Shown one piece after another: positions 9,937 to 19,500 of a stretch of 64,000 nucleotides of DNA. Source of the stretch: Clavaria fumosa. Lineage: Eukaryota; Basidiomycota; Agaricomycetes; Agaricales; Clavariaceae. Where the stretch lies: contig OX637796.1 in assembly GCA_951802425.1 (NCBI GenBank), positions 868,001 through 932,000 on the forward strand, written 5' to 3'. Below the pieces are notes generated by a model. That model saw only the letters and a program-made list of their open reading frames with translations. It was not told the origin of the DNA and searched no databases. The position numbers were made by a program, and so were the translations under genes. How positions within the stretch are numbered: position 1 is the stretch's first letter; each line of letters opens with the position of its first letter.

Positions 9937-11064
9937 ATGTCCATCCCTCTCTCTGTCTCTGAATCCATTATCGCGACCGCCCTCGCTGCTATATTGGTGG
10001 GTCAGGTCCAAGCCCAGTTTCCTGCGCTATCTGCCCCTCCTGGGGAGTCTTCGGCGGCGGCCTCGACGCATTCCGAAGTATCTCGCTTGCACGAAGAAGG
10101 AAGCCGGGTATCCTCAACAGTTGCTGCCTCCTGGGCCTTGTCAACACATCAGAACTACAACCGCGGGATAGCGTCGTACCTCATATGGTGTGACTTAAAC
10201 AACATATCATGCGAGGAGCGTCTGCCCGCATCGGAGGATTTGCTGTGCGAGTTCGGAGCCTCCTTCGCTGGACGCTACTCGGGGTCCGCAGCCCGCAATG
10301 TGATAGCAGGTGTGCACGCTCTGCACATCTTCGCAAACGTCCCATGGGCAGGCGCGGTTCGCCTCCAACAGGTGCTGAGAGGCGTGGAAAACCTCCGCCC
10401 GCCTAGTTCGATTACGGCCACGCGGCCCCCCGTGACTGTCAGGCATCTTCACATGCTAAAATCCGCTTGCAACGCGAATTCTCCACTCGCCGCCGTCTGC
10501 CTGGCAGCAGCAACGACAGCTTTCTGGTGTCAAAACCGTCTCGGCGAACTTCTTCCCAACTCGCAAGTCCAGCACAACCCTCTGAAGTTCCCTTCCCGCT
10601 CGGACTTGGGCGGCGTTGCTACGCCAAGAGGGTCGCGCACCCTGCGCCTGCCATGGACGAAAACGACGGGAGCCCGCGGCGCGTCCGTCGTCCTGTGTTT
10701 CCAGACTGGGGGCAGCGATCCTGTTGCAGCGATGCAGGCCCACCTTACAGTCAACGATGCGGCACCGCAGTCTGCACTTTTCTCCTACCACAGACCCAAC
10801 AAGTGGTTAATTCTAACCAAAAAGAAATTTCTGCAGTGGTGCAATGGTATCTGGGCTGCTAACGGTGATTCTCACATTTTCTCTGGCCACAGCTTCTGCA
10901 TTGGCGGAACGACGGAGTTGTTGCTGCGCGGCATCCCGCCTGACATCGTGAAAACCCTCGGCCGCTGGGAATCCGACTCCTTCCTGACTTATTGGCGTTC
11001 CACGGACGCGCTGGCCCACCTCCACCTAGAAGGATCGGACAGGAGGGATTCCCTCGCCGCCTAG
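9937..11064 (+). CDS. Ngaro-like element tyrosine recombinase
   Basis: From the first ATG the protein has about 375 residues; the frame is open from 9778 without an ATG. It has an N-terminal SAM-like core (STHQNYNRGIASYLIWC) and a catalytic domain. Expected tyrosine-recombinase residues are visible: Arg in CQNRLGELLPN, then in the C-terminal part SGHSFCIGGTTELLLRG (H-x-x-R box, with Cys where Arg is usual), LGRWESDSFLTYWR with the His/Trp region, and Tyr as candidate nucleophile in LTYWR. It would insert circular element DNA. The Cys in the HSFCIG motif, where HSFRIG is expected, may mean a weakened or inactive enzyme, although the frame is intact. Confidence 0.8.
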   Translation: MSIPLSVSESIIATALAAILVGQVQAQFPALSAPPGESSAAASTHSEVSRLHEEGSRVSSTVAASWALSTHQNYNRGIASYLIWCDLNNISCEERLPASEDLLCEFGASFAGRYSGSAARNVIAGVHALHIFANVPWAGAVRLQQVLRGVENLRPPSSITATRPPVTVRHLHMLKSACNANSPLAAVCLAAATTAFWCQNRLGELLPNSQVQHNPLKFPSRSDLGGVATPRGSRTLRLPWTKTTGARGASVVLCFQTGGSDPVAAMQAHLTVNDAAPQSALFSYHRPNKWLILTKKKFLQWCNGIWAANGDSHIFSGHSFCIGGTTELLLRGIPPDIVKTLGRWESDSFLTYWRSTDALAHLHLEGSDRRDSLAA

Positions 11065-11129
11065 CGTCCCTCCGGGTTGGGGGTTGCCGTTCTCCGCTCC
11101 AGCACGCCATCGCCCGTCGGCTCGCATCC

Positions 11130-11271
11130 GGGTAGTCCTGTCACTCCCCCGGCACACCCAGCTAGGGCTCGGACAGCATCGCCCGACCCAGGCTCACCCG
11201 TATTTAGACACTAGCTTATCAATATAGAACCCTCTCATAAGTCCTCATCCTGGCCTGAGTGCAGTGCCAAG
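11130..11271 (+). repeat. Split direct repeat B1 of Ngaro-like element
   Basis: A 142-bp repeat directly abutting A2 and matched by B2. It begins GGTAGTCCTGTCACTCCC and ends at CAGTGCCAAG, where A2 starts. Confidence 0.85.
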
Positions 11272-11549
11272 ACAGAAGGGTTCGGTCACACAAAGTGAGA
11301 CAAGAACACGTTGTCTTGGCCAACGAAAGGCCCCTCACGTGCAGTCCCCCCATCGACCTCAATCATCCCCACTGCTCGAGATACATTGCATCATATACTC
11401 TCAACACACTTCCATGACATCATGAGCTTCCTGCTTGTATATAATCATGGCTTCTTCACTCAATTTCCAACCCCCCCCATAATCGCTACACCGAAGTCGC
11501 TACACCATAGTCGCTACACCAAACTTGAAGTCGCTACATCTTCGCGCTA
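11272..11549 (+). repeat. Split direct repeat A2 of Ngaro-like element
   Basis: Direct copy of A1, 278 bp and nearly identical (one clear difference, at about 11493). It contains the same tandem GTCGCTACACC words. Confidence 0.88.
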
Positions 11550-11600
11550 CCCACCCTCCTCTCCCTGTTCTATTTTGATGGTTGGTGTCTCTTGTGCAGA

Positions 11601-11795
11601 GGGTAGTCCTGTCACTCCCCCGGCACACCCAGCTAGGGCTCGGACAGCATCACCTGACCCATGTCACTCCCCCGGCACACCCAGCTAGGGCTCGGACAGC
11701 ATCGCCCGACCCAGGCTCACCCGTATTTAGACACTAGCTTATCAATATAGAACCCTCTCATAAGTCCTCATCCTGGCCTGAGTGCAGTGCCAAGA
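11601..11795 (+). repeat. Split direct repeat B2 of Ngaro-like element
   Basis: Second B repeat, longer than B1 because a segment of about 50 bp (GTCACTCCCCCGGCACACCC and following) is present twice. It forms the right end of the element; host DNA resumes with agaggattt. Confidence 0.85.
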
Positions 11796-13100
11796 AGAGG
11801 ATTTCGGCGCGTCATGTGACAAATGAGCACTCATGATCGTATCACGAGCACGAGTGTATCTGCCCTTCTCAGGATCCTGTGCGTGTGAAATTTGTGAAAG
11901 GTTGCGCGCGTGAGTCCACACTCTCATCGCTCTTGGAGGGATTGCCATTTCATTGTCAGTTCCACGTGGGTCGATGGTGCGTCCGCGTACTGGGCCGGGC
12001 TATTGTGTGGTATCTGGCAAGGTTGGAAAAATGCAGCGTTCCAATACAGTAGTAGGCAACAGTATCTCCTTCGACAGGACTGAGTACAATGGGTCTCACA
12101 GCATTCAGCCTACGGCAAAGAAACGTTGCACATTAATTGCGATTATGAACGCAACCCCGGAGCGATCGATTAAAAGTTGCCAAGATGATCCGAAGAAAGA
12201 AAAGAGCGCGAGGGTCACAAAAAGGGCCCTCAAGCTTGTACTAGCCGTAACGTTGATTCTCAAGAGAAAAAAAGGGAGATAAAGAAAAGTTGCAACGAAA
12301 AAGCCTCATAGTCCGCTGCGTGAACTCGGGACCAGACAGGGTCAAAACCATGCTAGGGCTGTGTGTGATGCATGGTTGCCTTATCTGTTGACGATAGCAA
12401 AACGCGACTGCGCCCATGCGGCCGTGATCAACCCCGCAAAAGGCTACCCGTCGCCTTGGCCTTGATATGTCATCGAACAGTATCTTTATCACAATTGAGG
12501 AATACGACATCGGGAACACGCACACAGTACAGCATCTCGATGAGATATTCACGAGCAAACAGCCACGGAATCGGGGGGGATTGGGATCTTGAACTTGATT
12601 CCGACTATCACATGGCTGAATGAGTCCAGTGGAAGTCATTTGATAGTCAAGCATCAGAGGGGCAACTTGATTTACAGAGAGTGACTAACTAGTGACTAGC
12701 GCCCGAAGTACAGCATCCGGATGGGATATTCGCGAGAAACCAACAGCGACGGGTTTTTTCATACGACACATGTAAGTGCTAATATAAGTTGTGAGGGTAT
12801 GAGGGGAATCTCGCCGTTCTTTTGGCGCCCGCCCCCTCGCCTGTCAGAACACGATGTCATTATAACTTTACCCACGACCGGCTGCCTGACCGGGACTATC
12901 AGCAGCAGCGGAATCTGAATATGCTGAAAAGAGAAGTCGGGGAGAAGAAACTCTCTCACGGAAGGATATCACTGCTGCATTAAACGCTGCTGCAGCGGAA
13001 TCCGAATATGCTGAAAAGAGAAGTCGAGGAGAAGAAACTCTCTCACGGAAGGATATCACTGCAGCTGCTGCATCAATGTCAGACTTTTCCACTACTGTAC
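11796..13100. other. Duplicated non-coding spacer (copy 1)
   Basis: No gene is supported. Blocks of this spacer reappear at 30.6-31.73 kb: the stretch around 11950-12290 matches 30740-31080, and 12690-12890 (CATCCGGATGGGATATTC and a later CGCCTGTCAGAACA) matches 31490-31700. Before the retrotransposon landed it was the DNA upstream of the Utp16-like gene; it also leads into TM copy 1. Confidence 0.6.
12909..13082 (+). repeat. 87-bp tandem repeat, two copies
   Basis: Two near-identical units begin at 12909 and 12996 (CGGAATCTGAATATGCTG and CGGAATCCGAATATGCTG). A single diverged unit lies near 38920, also upstream of a TM copy. Confidence 0.8.
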
Positions 13101-13128
13101 CGCAATTCTAGTACAGTATGGAATCACG

Positions 13129-13137
13129 CATAAAAGG
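13129..13137 (+). promoter_or_regulatory. TATA-like box of TM copy 1
   Basis: CATAAAAGG lies about 120 bp before the TM copy 1 ATG. Equivalent boxes stand before other copies: TATAAGG near 21727, TATAAAAGG at 25169, TATAAAGG at 28632, TATATAG near 39108 and TTATAAGG near 62229. Confidence 0.55.
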
Positions 13138-13252
13138 TCCACCGCCATGATCCCAGTGTAATCAAGCTTCCCCTACTACGTTGAGGTTAACGGCTTCAGC
13201 ACTGTCCACCCCACACTCTACTCATCCCTCAACCCAACCTCACAAGGAGCTG

Positions 13253-13973
13253 ATGTCTTCAGAGATGTGTGGAAGTTCATCTCCTGTGTCGACAAAACAG
13301 ATTGAAACGGATACCTCAAATACTCAAGTCAGCGCAGTCGGGCAGCAGGTCCTCCCTGCTGCCCTTCAATGTCACCTGACTGGTACGCAGGTTTGCAGCA
13401 GGAGACGATACGATAACGTAGCTTTACCTATTCCTCCTCTTCAGCAGAAGACCAGAGCATAAAGAAAGACAACATACATACCATCATCGCCGTTGTTCGT
13501 GTCTCTCGTTGTTCTGTCTCTGCTATTCTCCTCTTAGAATTACCTGAGTCCCACTTGCACAGTGCTGTGTCTTCCTCACCGCTGAGGCCCAGCTGCTCGC
13601 CTCAAATTCGGTCAATCGTGAACCATCTTCGCGCATCGTCCTCTATTGCATCGCTGAGCTCAACTTGCTCGCTATCTTTGCCGCTGTCTGCTACCTCCAC
13701 CAAGGCGGTAAAAGTGGCCGACACTTCGCAAACGCCGTTCCGGTCAATAAGCCTTGGCTGATCCGTGCCGCTGCTCTCTTTCCGGTAGCCATGTTACTCC
13801 TCAGCATCGTAGGCATGGCCATCGTCCTCGCGCTTGAGATGATTCGTGTCGCCGTGGGCATCGCCGTTGTCATGATTGGGAGCCTTTTGGCTGGAATGGG
13901 ATTCTGTGCCATGGTAGCGGTGTGTGCAAGTCAAGTGGGCTCGAGGATGGAACAGACTGACGTTCAGGTTTAA
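13253..13973 (+). CDS. TM family copy 1: small multi-pass membrane protein, unknown function
   Basis: Family model, built by comparing eight copies. Exon 1 opens M(Y/S)SExC and is Ser/Ala/Glu/Thr-rich. A short exon 2 encodes EDxNxxxDNIxTIxAV after a CAG|AA acceptor. The main exon 3 (here 13563-13973, 137 codons with stop) follows a pyrimidine-rich intron ending GCACAG. Exon 3 encodes CCVFLTAEAQLLASN, a hydrophobic segment near AELNLLAIFAAVCYL, a basic loop HQGGKSGRHFAN, then a long hydrophobic block with about three membrane spans (AAALFPVAMLLLSIVGMAI; IRVAVGIAVVMIGSL; LLAGMGFCAMVAV) and a short polar tail. I recognise no known family. In this copy the exon 1 donor reads GCAGTCGGG instead of GCAG|GTGGG, so the first splice is uncertain. 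An AAA_28 pseudogene follows 0.8 kb downstream. Confidence 0.6.
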
Positions 13974-13999
13974 ATGGTGTATCTCTCTTACAATTTCCT

Positions 14000-14790
14000 T
14001 TGCTTTTTCTTCCTCGGAGTGGCGATCGTAGTTTCTGAGCCCGTTATCCTGTTGATGAGATTTCCCTGATTCTATTTGGCTGCTTGCTTTGTATATCGAA
14101 TTGATGCATTCTGAAGCCCTGGAGCCTGTTATCAGATGCCACGCACAGTTAAAAGCGACCGACAAAAGAGAAACCTCGCTAGCCTTTCCCCCCTCAGATG
14201 CGCAAGCGCCCAATCTAATGACGCGGCGTGTTTCACCCGCAAATTCCGCTTAGAAAACACAAGTTAAAGATATCCCACCATCACCGAGGAATGCGTGGGA
14301 TATGGGAATGACGACCTATGCTGACACGATGAGGCAACTTACATTCGGACTGTTGAGTCAACCGCAAGTGAAACTTTATGCGGGTGGGCGTTGAGATGTT
14401 CAGGATGCAGAGGCCGATTAGATTATGGGCATGCGCTTGATACAGGAGGAGTGAGCAAGAAAGTACACACTTGAAACCCAAGGAAACATCTAGGTGAAGT
14501 GCGCTCGTATGGGAAATCCGGTCAAGCCTGTAAATCGTCTAACTGTACATGGCAAGGGATCCCATTGGCGAGAAGATAAAAAATTTGACGGCGACGACAC
14601 TGGAATAATGTTCAATTGTCAATGAGAAAGGATAGGGGCGTGTACAATCCCCTTCGAGGTTGAAGGTGGTGAATACGTGATATCAGACTCCAGGAAACCA
14701 TCCGTAGAGGAAGCACATACTACGTTTAACCTGCCGCGTCACTATTGATGGTGTAGACGGAATACCACACCCGCAAGGCGCGTCGTAGGG
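14000..14790. other. Inter-gene spacer of duplication unit
   Basis: No open gene. A segment at about 14585-14640 resembles the C-terminal coding end of the AAA_28 family (the GACGGCGACGACACTGGAAT word followed by a degraded tail). This suggests that an earlier, almost wholly deleted AAA_28 copy lay here. Equivalent tails sit near 26266 and 60160. Confidence 0.45.
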
Positions 14791-15090
14791 ATGTTTGCCG
14801 TGTTCGAGCGCCTGTTCAGTTTTATGGACACTACGTGCAATCAACAGGAAAACCCTCACCTCAAAGCAGACAGCGACGAACCCCCATTACCCCTTCTGCC
14901 CCTCTTCTTTGTTGGTGATACGCTCATGCGAATGGCGGGCCTATTTCATCCGGAGAGGGAAGGCGCATCATGGGTCGTAACCGAGACATATGTAGTCGGG
15001 CCCGCAGCAGCGGGCAAGACCACCTTGTGAGATGAAGGACTTGCAACGACGCTGGAATACGCTGCATTGTCGATGAGGATGGGTTGAGAA
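14791..15090 (+). pseudogene. AAA_28-type P-loop NTPase, internal deletion (copy A1)
   Basis: Reads through a leader (FAVFERLFSFMD) into VTETYVVGPAAAGKTTL, a Walker A loop, and then stops. The next bases jump straight to the family's C-terminal end (compare LGERTAATLKYAGLSMRMG in copy A5). The middle, about 150 codons, is missing. The junction (ACCTTGTG/AGATGAAGGA) is the same as in copy A3. It cannot encode an NTPase. Confidence 0.7.
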
Positions 15091-15329
15091 GCGAGTGGTA
15101 AGTATCAAAATGTTCTTTGGTGTCGAGTCGTTGAAGTTTTTTGTTGAGCGGAGATTTTAGGCGCCGTCTCAAACCCGATACCTCCGCGATAACTCCGTCA
15201 CTTGGAAGGCTAGTCCTTAGTTGGTAACACATTCGTTGTATTTGACCTGGACCTGAGACTCTTCAAGGCGGCGATGAGTGAGGTTTGAACTGTGTGATCA
15301 TGCAAGAAGAGGTAATGGTGCCAGGTATC

Positions 15330-15470
15330 ATTGTGCGACAAATATAGTCAGCTAATTGAAAACTACGGTTATGCACATCCTGCGGTTTGCTACAGACAGG
15401 CAGAAAATGATTTTTACTCAGAATTGGGTTTCATCGGTCACATGCAAACGAAACAATCAATGAATCAGAG
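15330..15470 (+). repeat. Conserved unidentified block (copy 1)
   Basis: Repeated at 26900-27040 and 61170-61300, always about 300 bp after an AAA_28 copy. Read in plus it gives QLIENYGYAHPAVCYRQAEN, which is strongly conserved among the copies, but no start, splice context or family could be assigned. Confidence 0.5.
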
Positions 15471-15649
15471 AGTTGTGAGAATGTTCGATTATGCAGAGGG
15501 TTCTTGTCAGTTGTGGAGGGCTTGGGGTGTTACGTCAAGAGGAGAGCATAGATTCATAGCATGTGAGATGCCTAGTGCCATATCATGGAAGGTCACACAT
15601 TACTTGGTCTTGTAGACGCTGCAATGAGGGGTCCTCGAGGATGAGGGGC

Positions 15650-16330
15650 ACTTAATTTTCAGGGATTCTGCAGGACCGAAAGGAAGTCAGTAGAAAAAGG
15701 GACAGCTCTAGCGCTAGGCCACCCGGCGGTACCGCTCTGACCACGACCCATATGAAGGTTCTCCTTCCCGTTGCTCGTTTTCGTCGTGCCCGTGGACTTT
15801 TGCCCCGTCCTTTCACTGTTTGATGGATTCCAGATGTGCGCAGTCGAACAGTACCAGGACATTCATCGAGTTTGCGTTCAAGAGCGTCCATGACGACTGG
15901 TGAGAGGGGCTTAGCGAGCGGGAAAGAGGCGGCTGTGGCCGACTCGCAGAGGTTGGGATTGACAGGGAACGTTTGCAGAGGCACAGCGCGGGGAGGCTAG
16001 TGATGTCGTCGAATAACCATCGTCATCCACCGATGAAGAGCCCGCAGACCTCGGAGAATAGGTGTACAGGATGACAAGAGAAGGTCAGAGCAGGCTAGAT
16101 GTCATGGAGATCTTGGGTGTTCTCTCGCCAGGTGCGCTTAGCCTAATGAGCGTTGGTCTGATCTGGTGCCAGTGATGTTCTCGGCGACCAAGCAAGATAG
16201 GGCGTCGGCCTTCAAGTTCAAATCTCCTACGAACATGATCATAACCAACGATAGGTGGTAGACGACGAAGGACGATCTGTCCCCACCCCACGAATGGCAG
16301 AGACGTAGATTGCCTCGAGGTCACAAGCAT
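15650..16330 (-). pseudogene. Unidentified gene fragment F (copy 1)
   Basis: A minus-strand segment homologous to 27130-27705 and in part to 61310-61400. One open stretch reads PLSPVVMDALERKLDECPGT, but frames break between copies (the second copy has stops and a repeat expansion). I do not recognise a domain. It is probably a decayed host gene carried with the duplication. Confidence 0.4.
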
Positions 16331-16489
16331 GAGTCACCCAAATTATCCGATCAGATCCGATCACGATCCCCGAGTCATTATGCATTATGACAAAGGCAGA
16401 TAACGAATTGTAAATAACTGTAAACAATGATGAGAACTGCGACGCTATCCCGCTTGACCCTCGTCGACAAGTGCCACCTAGCCTGCTTG

Positions 16490-16592
16490 TTCATCCTCGT
16501 CTGCTTGTTCGTCTAGTCATACCTGCTTCACACCCGTCTAGTCATACTACCTGCTTGGTCATACCTGTTCACTCATACCTGCTCGGTCTCCA
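16490..16592 (+). promoter_or_regulatory. Short imperfect repeats upstream of NACHT-WD40 gene
   Basis: The word TCATACCTGCTT and close variants occur four to five times between 16515 and 16585, directly before the ATG at 16593. They could be promoter or 5' UTR repeats; there is no functional evidence. Confidence 0.4.
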
Positions 16593-19500
16593 ATGCGAAG
16601 ACTCATCCGTGCTTCGACATCGTCTTCGAGATCTCAGTCCATTGCCTTCGCCAGCCTCCAGAATGCTCTCAATATTTTTCAGGAGGCCGCCGGAATGATG
16701 GGCGTGCCAGGACTGAAAGAAGGCATCACCGGCATTAGTCTTCTCTTTGATGTTATTCATGTGCGCAGTAGATTCACTTTTCTATCATGTCACTCGCTGA
16801 TCCCCTATAAGAAAGCCTCTCGAAACGATCTCGAATTGCAGTCACTGGCCTTGCTTATTCAAAACTTGCATGTGGTGTTGCAGAATGCATCAAATAGGGG
16901 CAAATTGTCAGAAGTAATGATTGGTCGTCTCAATCGCTTGTCTGAGTAAGTCATTGTCACCTGGCATACACTTTACTGATCTCGGGTCGAAGGTCATGGA
17001 AATCTGTGGGTGATAAGGTCCAACAAATGATTTCCCGGAAGTACTTCGAGCGTGTCATCACACATGACCTTGTTACTTTTGAGATTGGTACATACATTTT
17101 TGAGGTTCAGTGGTCGATACAAATTTTCCTGGTAAGTTGTAGTAAAGTTATGCCTTTGTGACACCATGGTTAAATTCTCACCATCCCAGGTTGAAAGCAC
17201 TCTCGCTATTGAGTTTGCCCTTGAAGTAAGTTTATGAGCCATATTGCAATAATGCAAGTGTGGTTAATCCATGACTAGGAGCATAAGGGACGTGCGAGAA
17301 ATTCTGCCAAGCAAATTGTGGGCCAGATTGCTACTGTTCAAGATGACATCCGAGTGCGTCTCCTTCTGTCACTGTCTTTGTCTTTTGTGCCAAATTTTGT
17401 ATCAGGAACTGAAGATGAAGCTTGACATCTATGGTAATCATTTTATCTGGCACTAGTACTCTATTGAAGATGAGTTGCGCAGGTGGTTCAAATCCCCCAT
17501 GTGCAATTTCTGCCCATTTCAGTCGCATTGAGAAACTGGTCCCATGTCTCTCTGGAACTCGTGTTGAGGTTCTTGATGAGCTATGCCTGTGGATTTCTCG
17601 TGATGTCAGAGATGTCCAAGAGCGTATACCTCCCATCTTCTGGATAAATGGGTCAGCTGGAAGTGGGAAGAGCACAATTGCCTTCACTCTTGCAAAACAT
17701 TGGAAAAGGAGTGAGATCCTGGCTGCGAACTTCTTCTGTTCCAGGGATAATGCTGATTGCAGCAATATCAAACTGGTCTTCACTACCATTGCCTATCAAT
17801 TGGGACAGTTTTGTCCTGAGTTCAAGTCATGCCTTTCGAATGTCCTCAAGAGTAACCCTGATGTCGTCTACTCCAATATCTCCAATCAGCTGGAAAAGAT
17901 GATTGTAGAGCCGTTGCTTGCTGTCAGGGGCAAGTTTCCTCCAAGTGTGGTTATTATTGATGCCCTAGATGAATGCAAGGGTGGAAATGCTGCATCTACC
18001 ATTCTCGCATCTTTATTTGACCACATTGATCAACTGTTCCCATTGCGATTCCTCATCACCAGTAGACCACTTCTCCGAATCACTGGAGCATTTCAGCCCA
18101 ACAATATGATGAAGGTTCTGACTCTTCATGAAGTTGAATCAGACATCATTTCAAGGGATATCCAGTGCTACCTGAACTGGCACCTTCGTGCAATCAAGCA
18201 AATCTATCACATTCGTGCTCCCTGGCCGTCTCCTGAAGAGATCAAGGCTCTGACCCAGATGTCCTCTGGGCTCTTCATTTATGCTGCCACTGCAGTGAGG
18301 TTTATTGGGGCTCCTGATCCAGGTAATCCCATGACACGATTGGATTTTCTTCTGAACATAAATCCCATTTCTGGCTCTTCTCCTCAACATTGTTTGGACC
18401 AGTTATATTCTCAAGTGCTCAACATTGCATTTCCAAATATTTCTTATCAGTGTGCAGCCAAATTGCGCCTGACCCTTGGCTCTGTTGCCCTCCTTCAGGA
18501 TCCTCTCCCATTAGATCAGTTGGAGGACCTGCTTGACCATGGTGTCTATCACCACCTTCGAAAATTGCAATCAATCATCAATGTCCCAAGTGATGGAGCT
18601 CAAGCCATCCAGTTGATCCACCCATCATTTTATGAGTTCATTGTCAACCCTACTCGATGTCAAGCACGATTTAGAGTCAATCCTCAACTGCTGCACACAA
18701 TCCTGGCTAAGAGGTGTCTGACTGTGATGATGTATTTGAGGAAGGATATTTGTGACATGAGAGATCCCACCAAGTTCAATCAAGAAGTGCCAAACCTCCC
18801 AGAGTTGATATTGAAACACATCTCAAGGAGTCTACAGTATGCATGTAGACATTGGGGGTGGCATCTTTCCAGTGGAATACTTTCAAGTGATCTGTTGCAC
18901 CTTCTGGAAGACCTTTGCTCAAACCATTTAGTCCACTGGATTGAAGTCTGTAGCCTCCTTGGCTCTCTGAAAAATGCACTCCAAATGTTGGTTTCAGTGC
19001 AGGCATGTCTTACAGCATGTCCACATTCTTATCACACCAGAACAAACATCTTGGCTCTATTGCATGACAGTGAAAGAATGATACAAGAGTTCTTTCCAGC
19101 ACTTAGTGTGTCTGCATTGCAGGTATATTTTACAGCATTGCCCTTCACACCAACTGGCACTCAATTGTACCAGTCCTATCACCATCAAATGGAAGACTCA
19201 GTGTTGGTACAAGGAGCTTCACAAACACAATGGAGTGCATGTGTGCAAGTAATGGAGGGTCATCATCATCAGGTTACATCTGTGTCATTTTCTCCAGATG
19301 GTACAAGCATAGCTTCAGGGTCAGATGATAAAACTGTGAGGTTATGGGACACAGTCACTGGAGCTCATCTGCAAACACTTGCAGGCCATTCAGGTGGCAT
19401 CAATTCAGTTTCATTCTCTCCAAATAGCAAACAGATTGTCTCTGGGTCAGCTGACAACACAGTGGGGCTTTGGAATGTTGTCACTGGTGCTCTGCTGGCA

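Larger units (their letters stand above)
5750..11795 (+). mobile_element. Ngaro-like (DIRS order) tyrosine-recombinase retrotransposon
   Basis: About 6.05 kb, apparently full length. The order is A1 (5750-6027), gag, reverse transcriptase/RNase H, tyrosine recombinase, B1 (11130-11271), A2 (11272-11549), B2 (11601-11795). A1 and A2 are 278-bp direct repeats that differ at about one base on inspection; B1 and B2 are direct repeats, B2 carrying an extra internal copy of about 50 bp. This split direct-repeat layout, with a tyrosine recombinase instead of a DDE integrase and without a methyltransferase ORF, defines the PAT/Ngaro groups of DIRS-order elements. Such elements integrate by site-specific recombination of circular cDNA and leave no target duplication; none is seen here (left flank gagaggaa, right flank agaggattt). 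All three ORFs are open, so it looks young and possibly active. It separates the Utp16-like gene from its upstream DNA. Confidence 0.88.

Noticed and set aside
11953..12282. Possible small gene in the spacer (MSVPRGSMVRPRTG...)
   Set aside because: The duplicate at 30.7-31.0 kb has different indels and the frame does not persist, so the shared reading is a by-product of recent duplication.
13555..13761. Ser/Pro-rich frame AVSSSPLRPSC repeated in all TM copies
   Set aside because: It is the +1 shadow of TM exon 3; the exon 3 frame has the membrane spans and ends at a shared stop.
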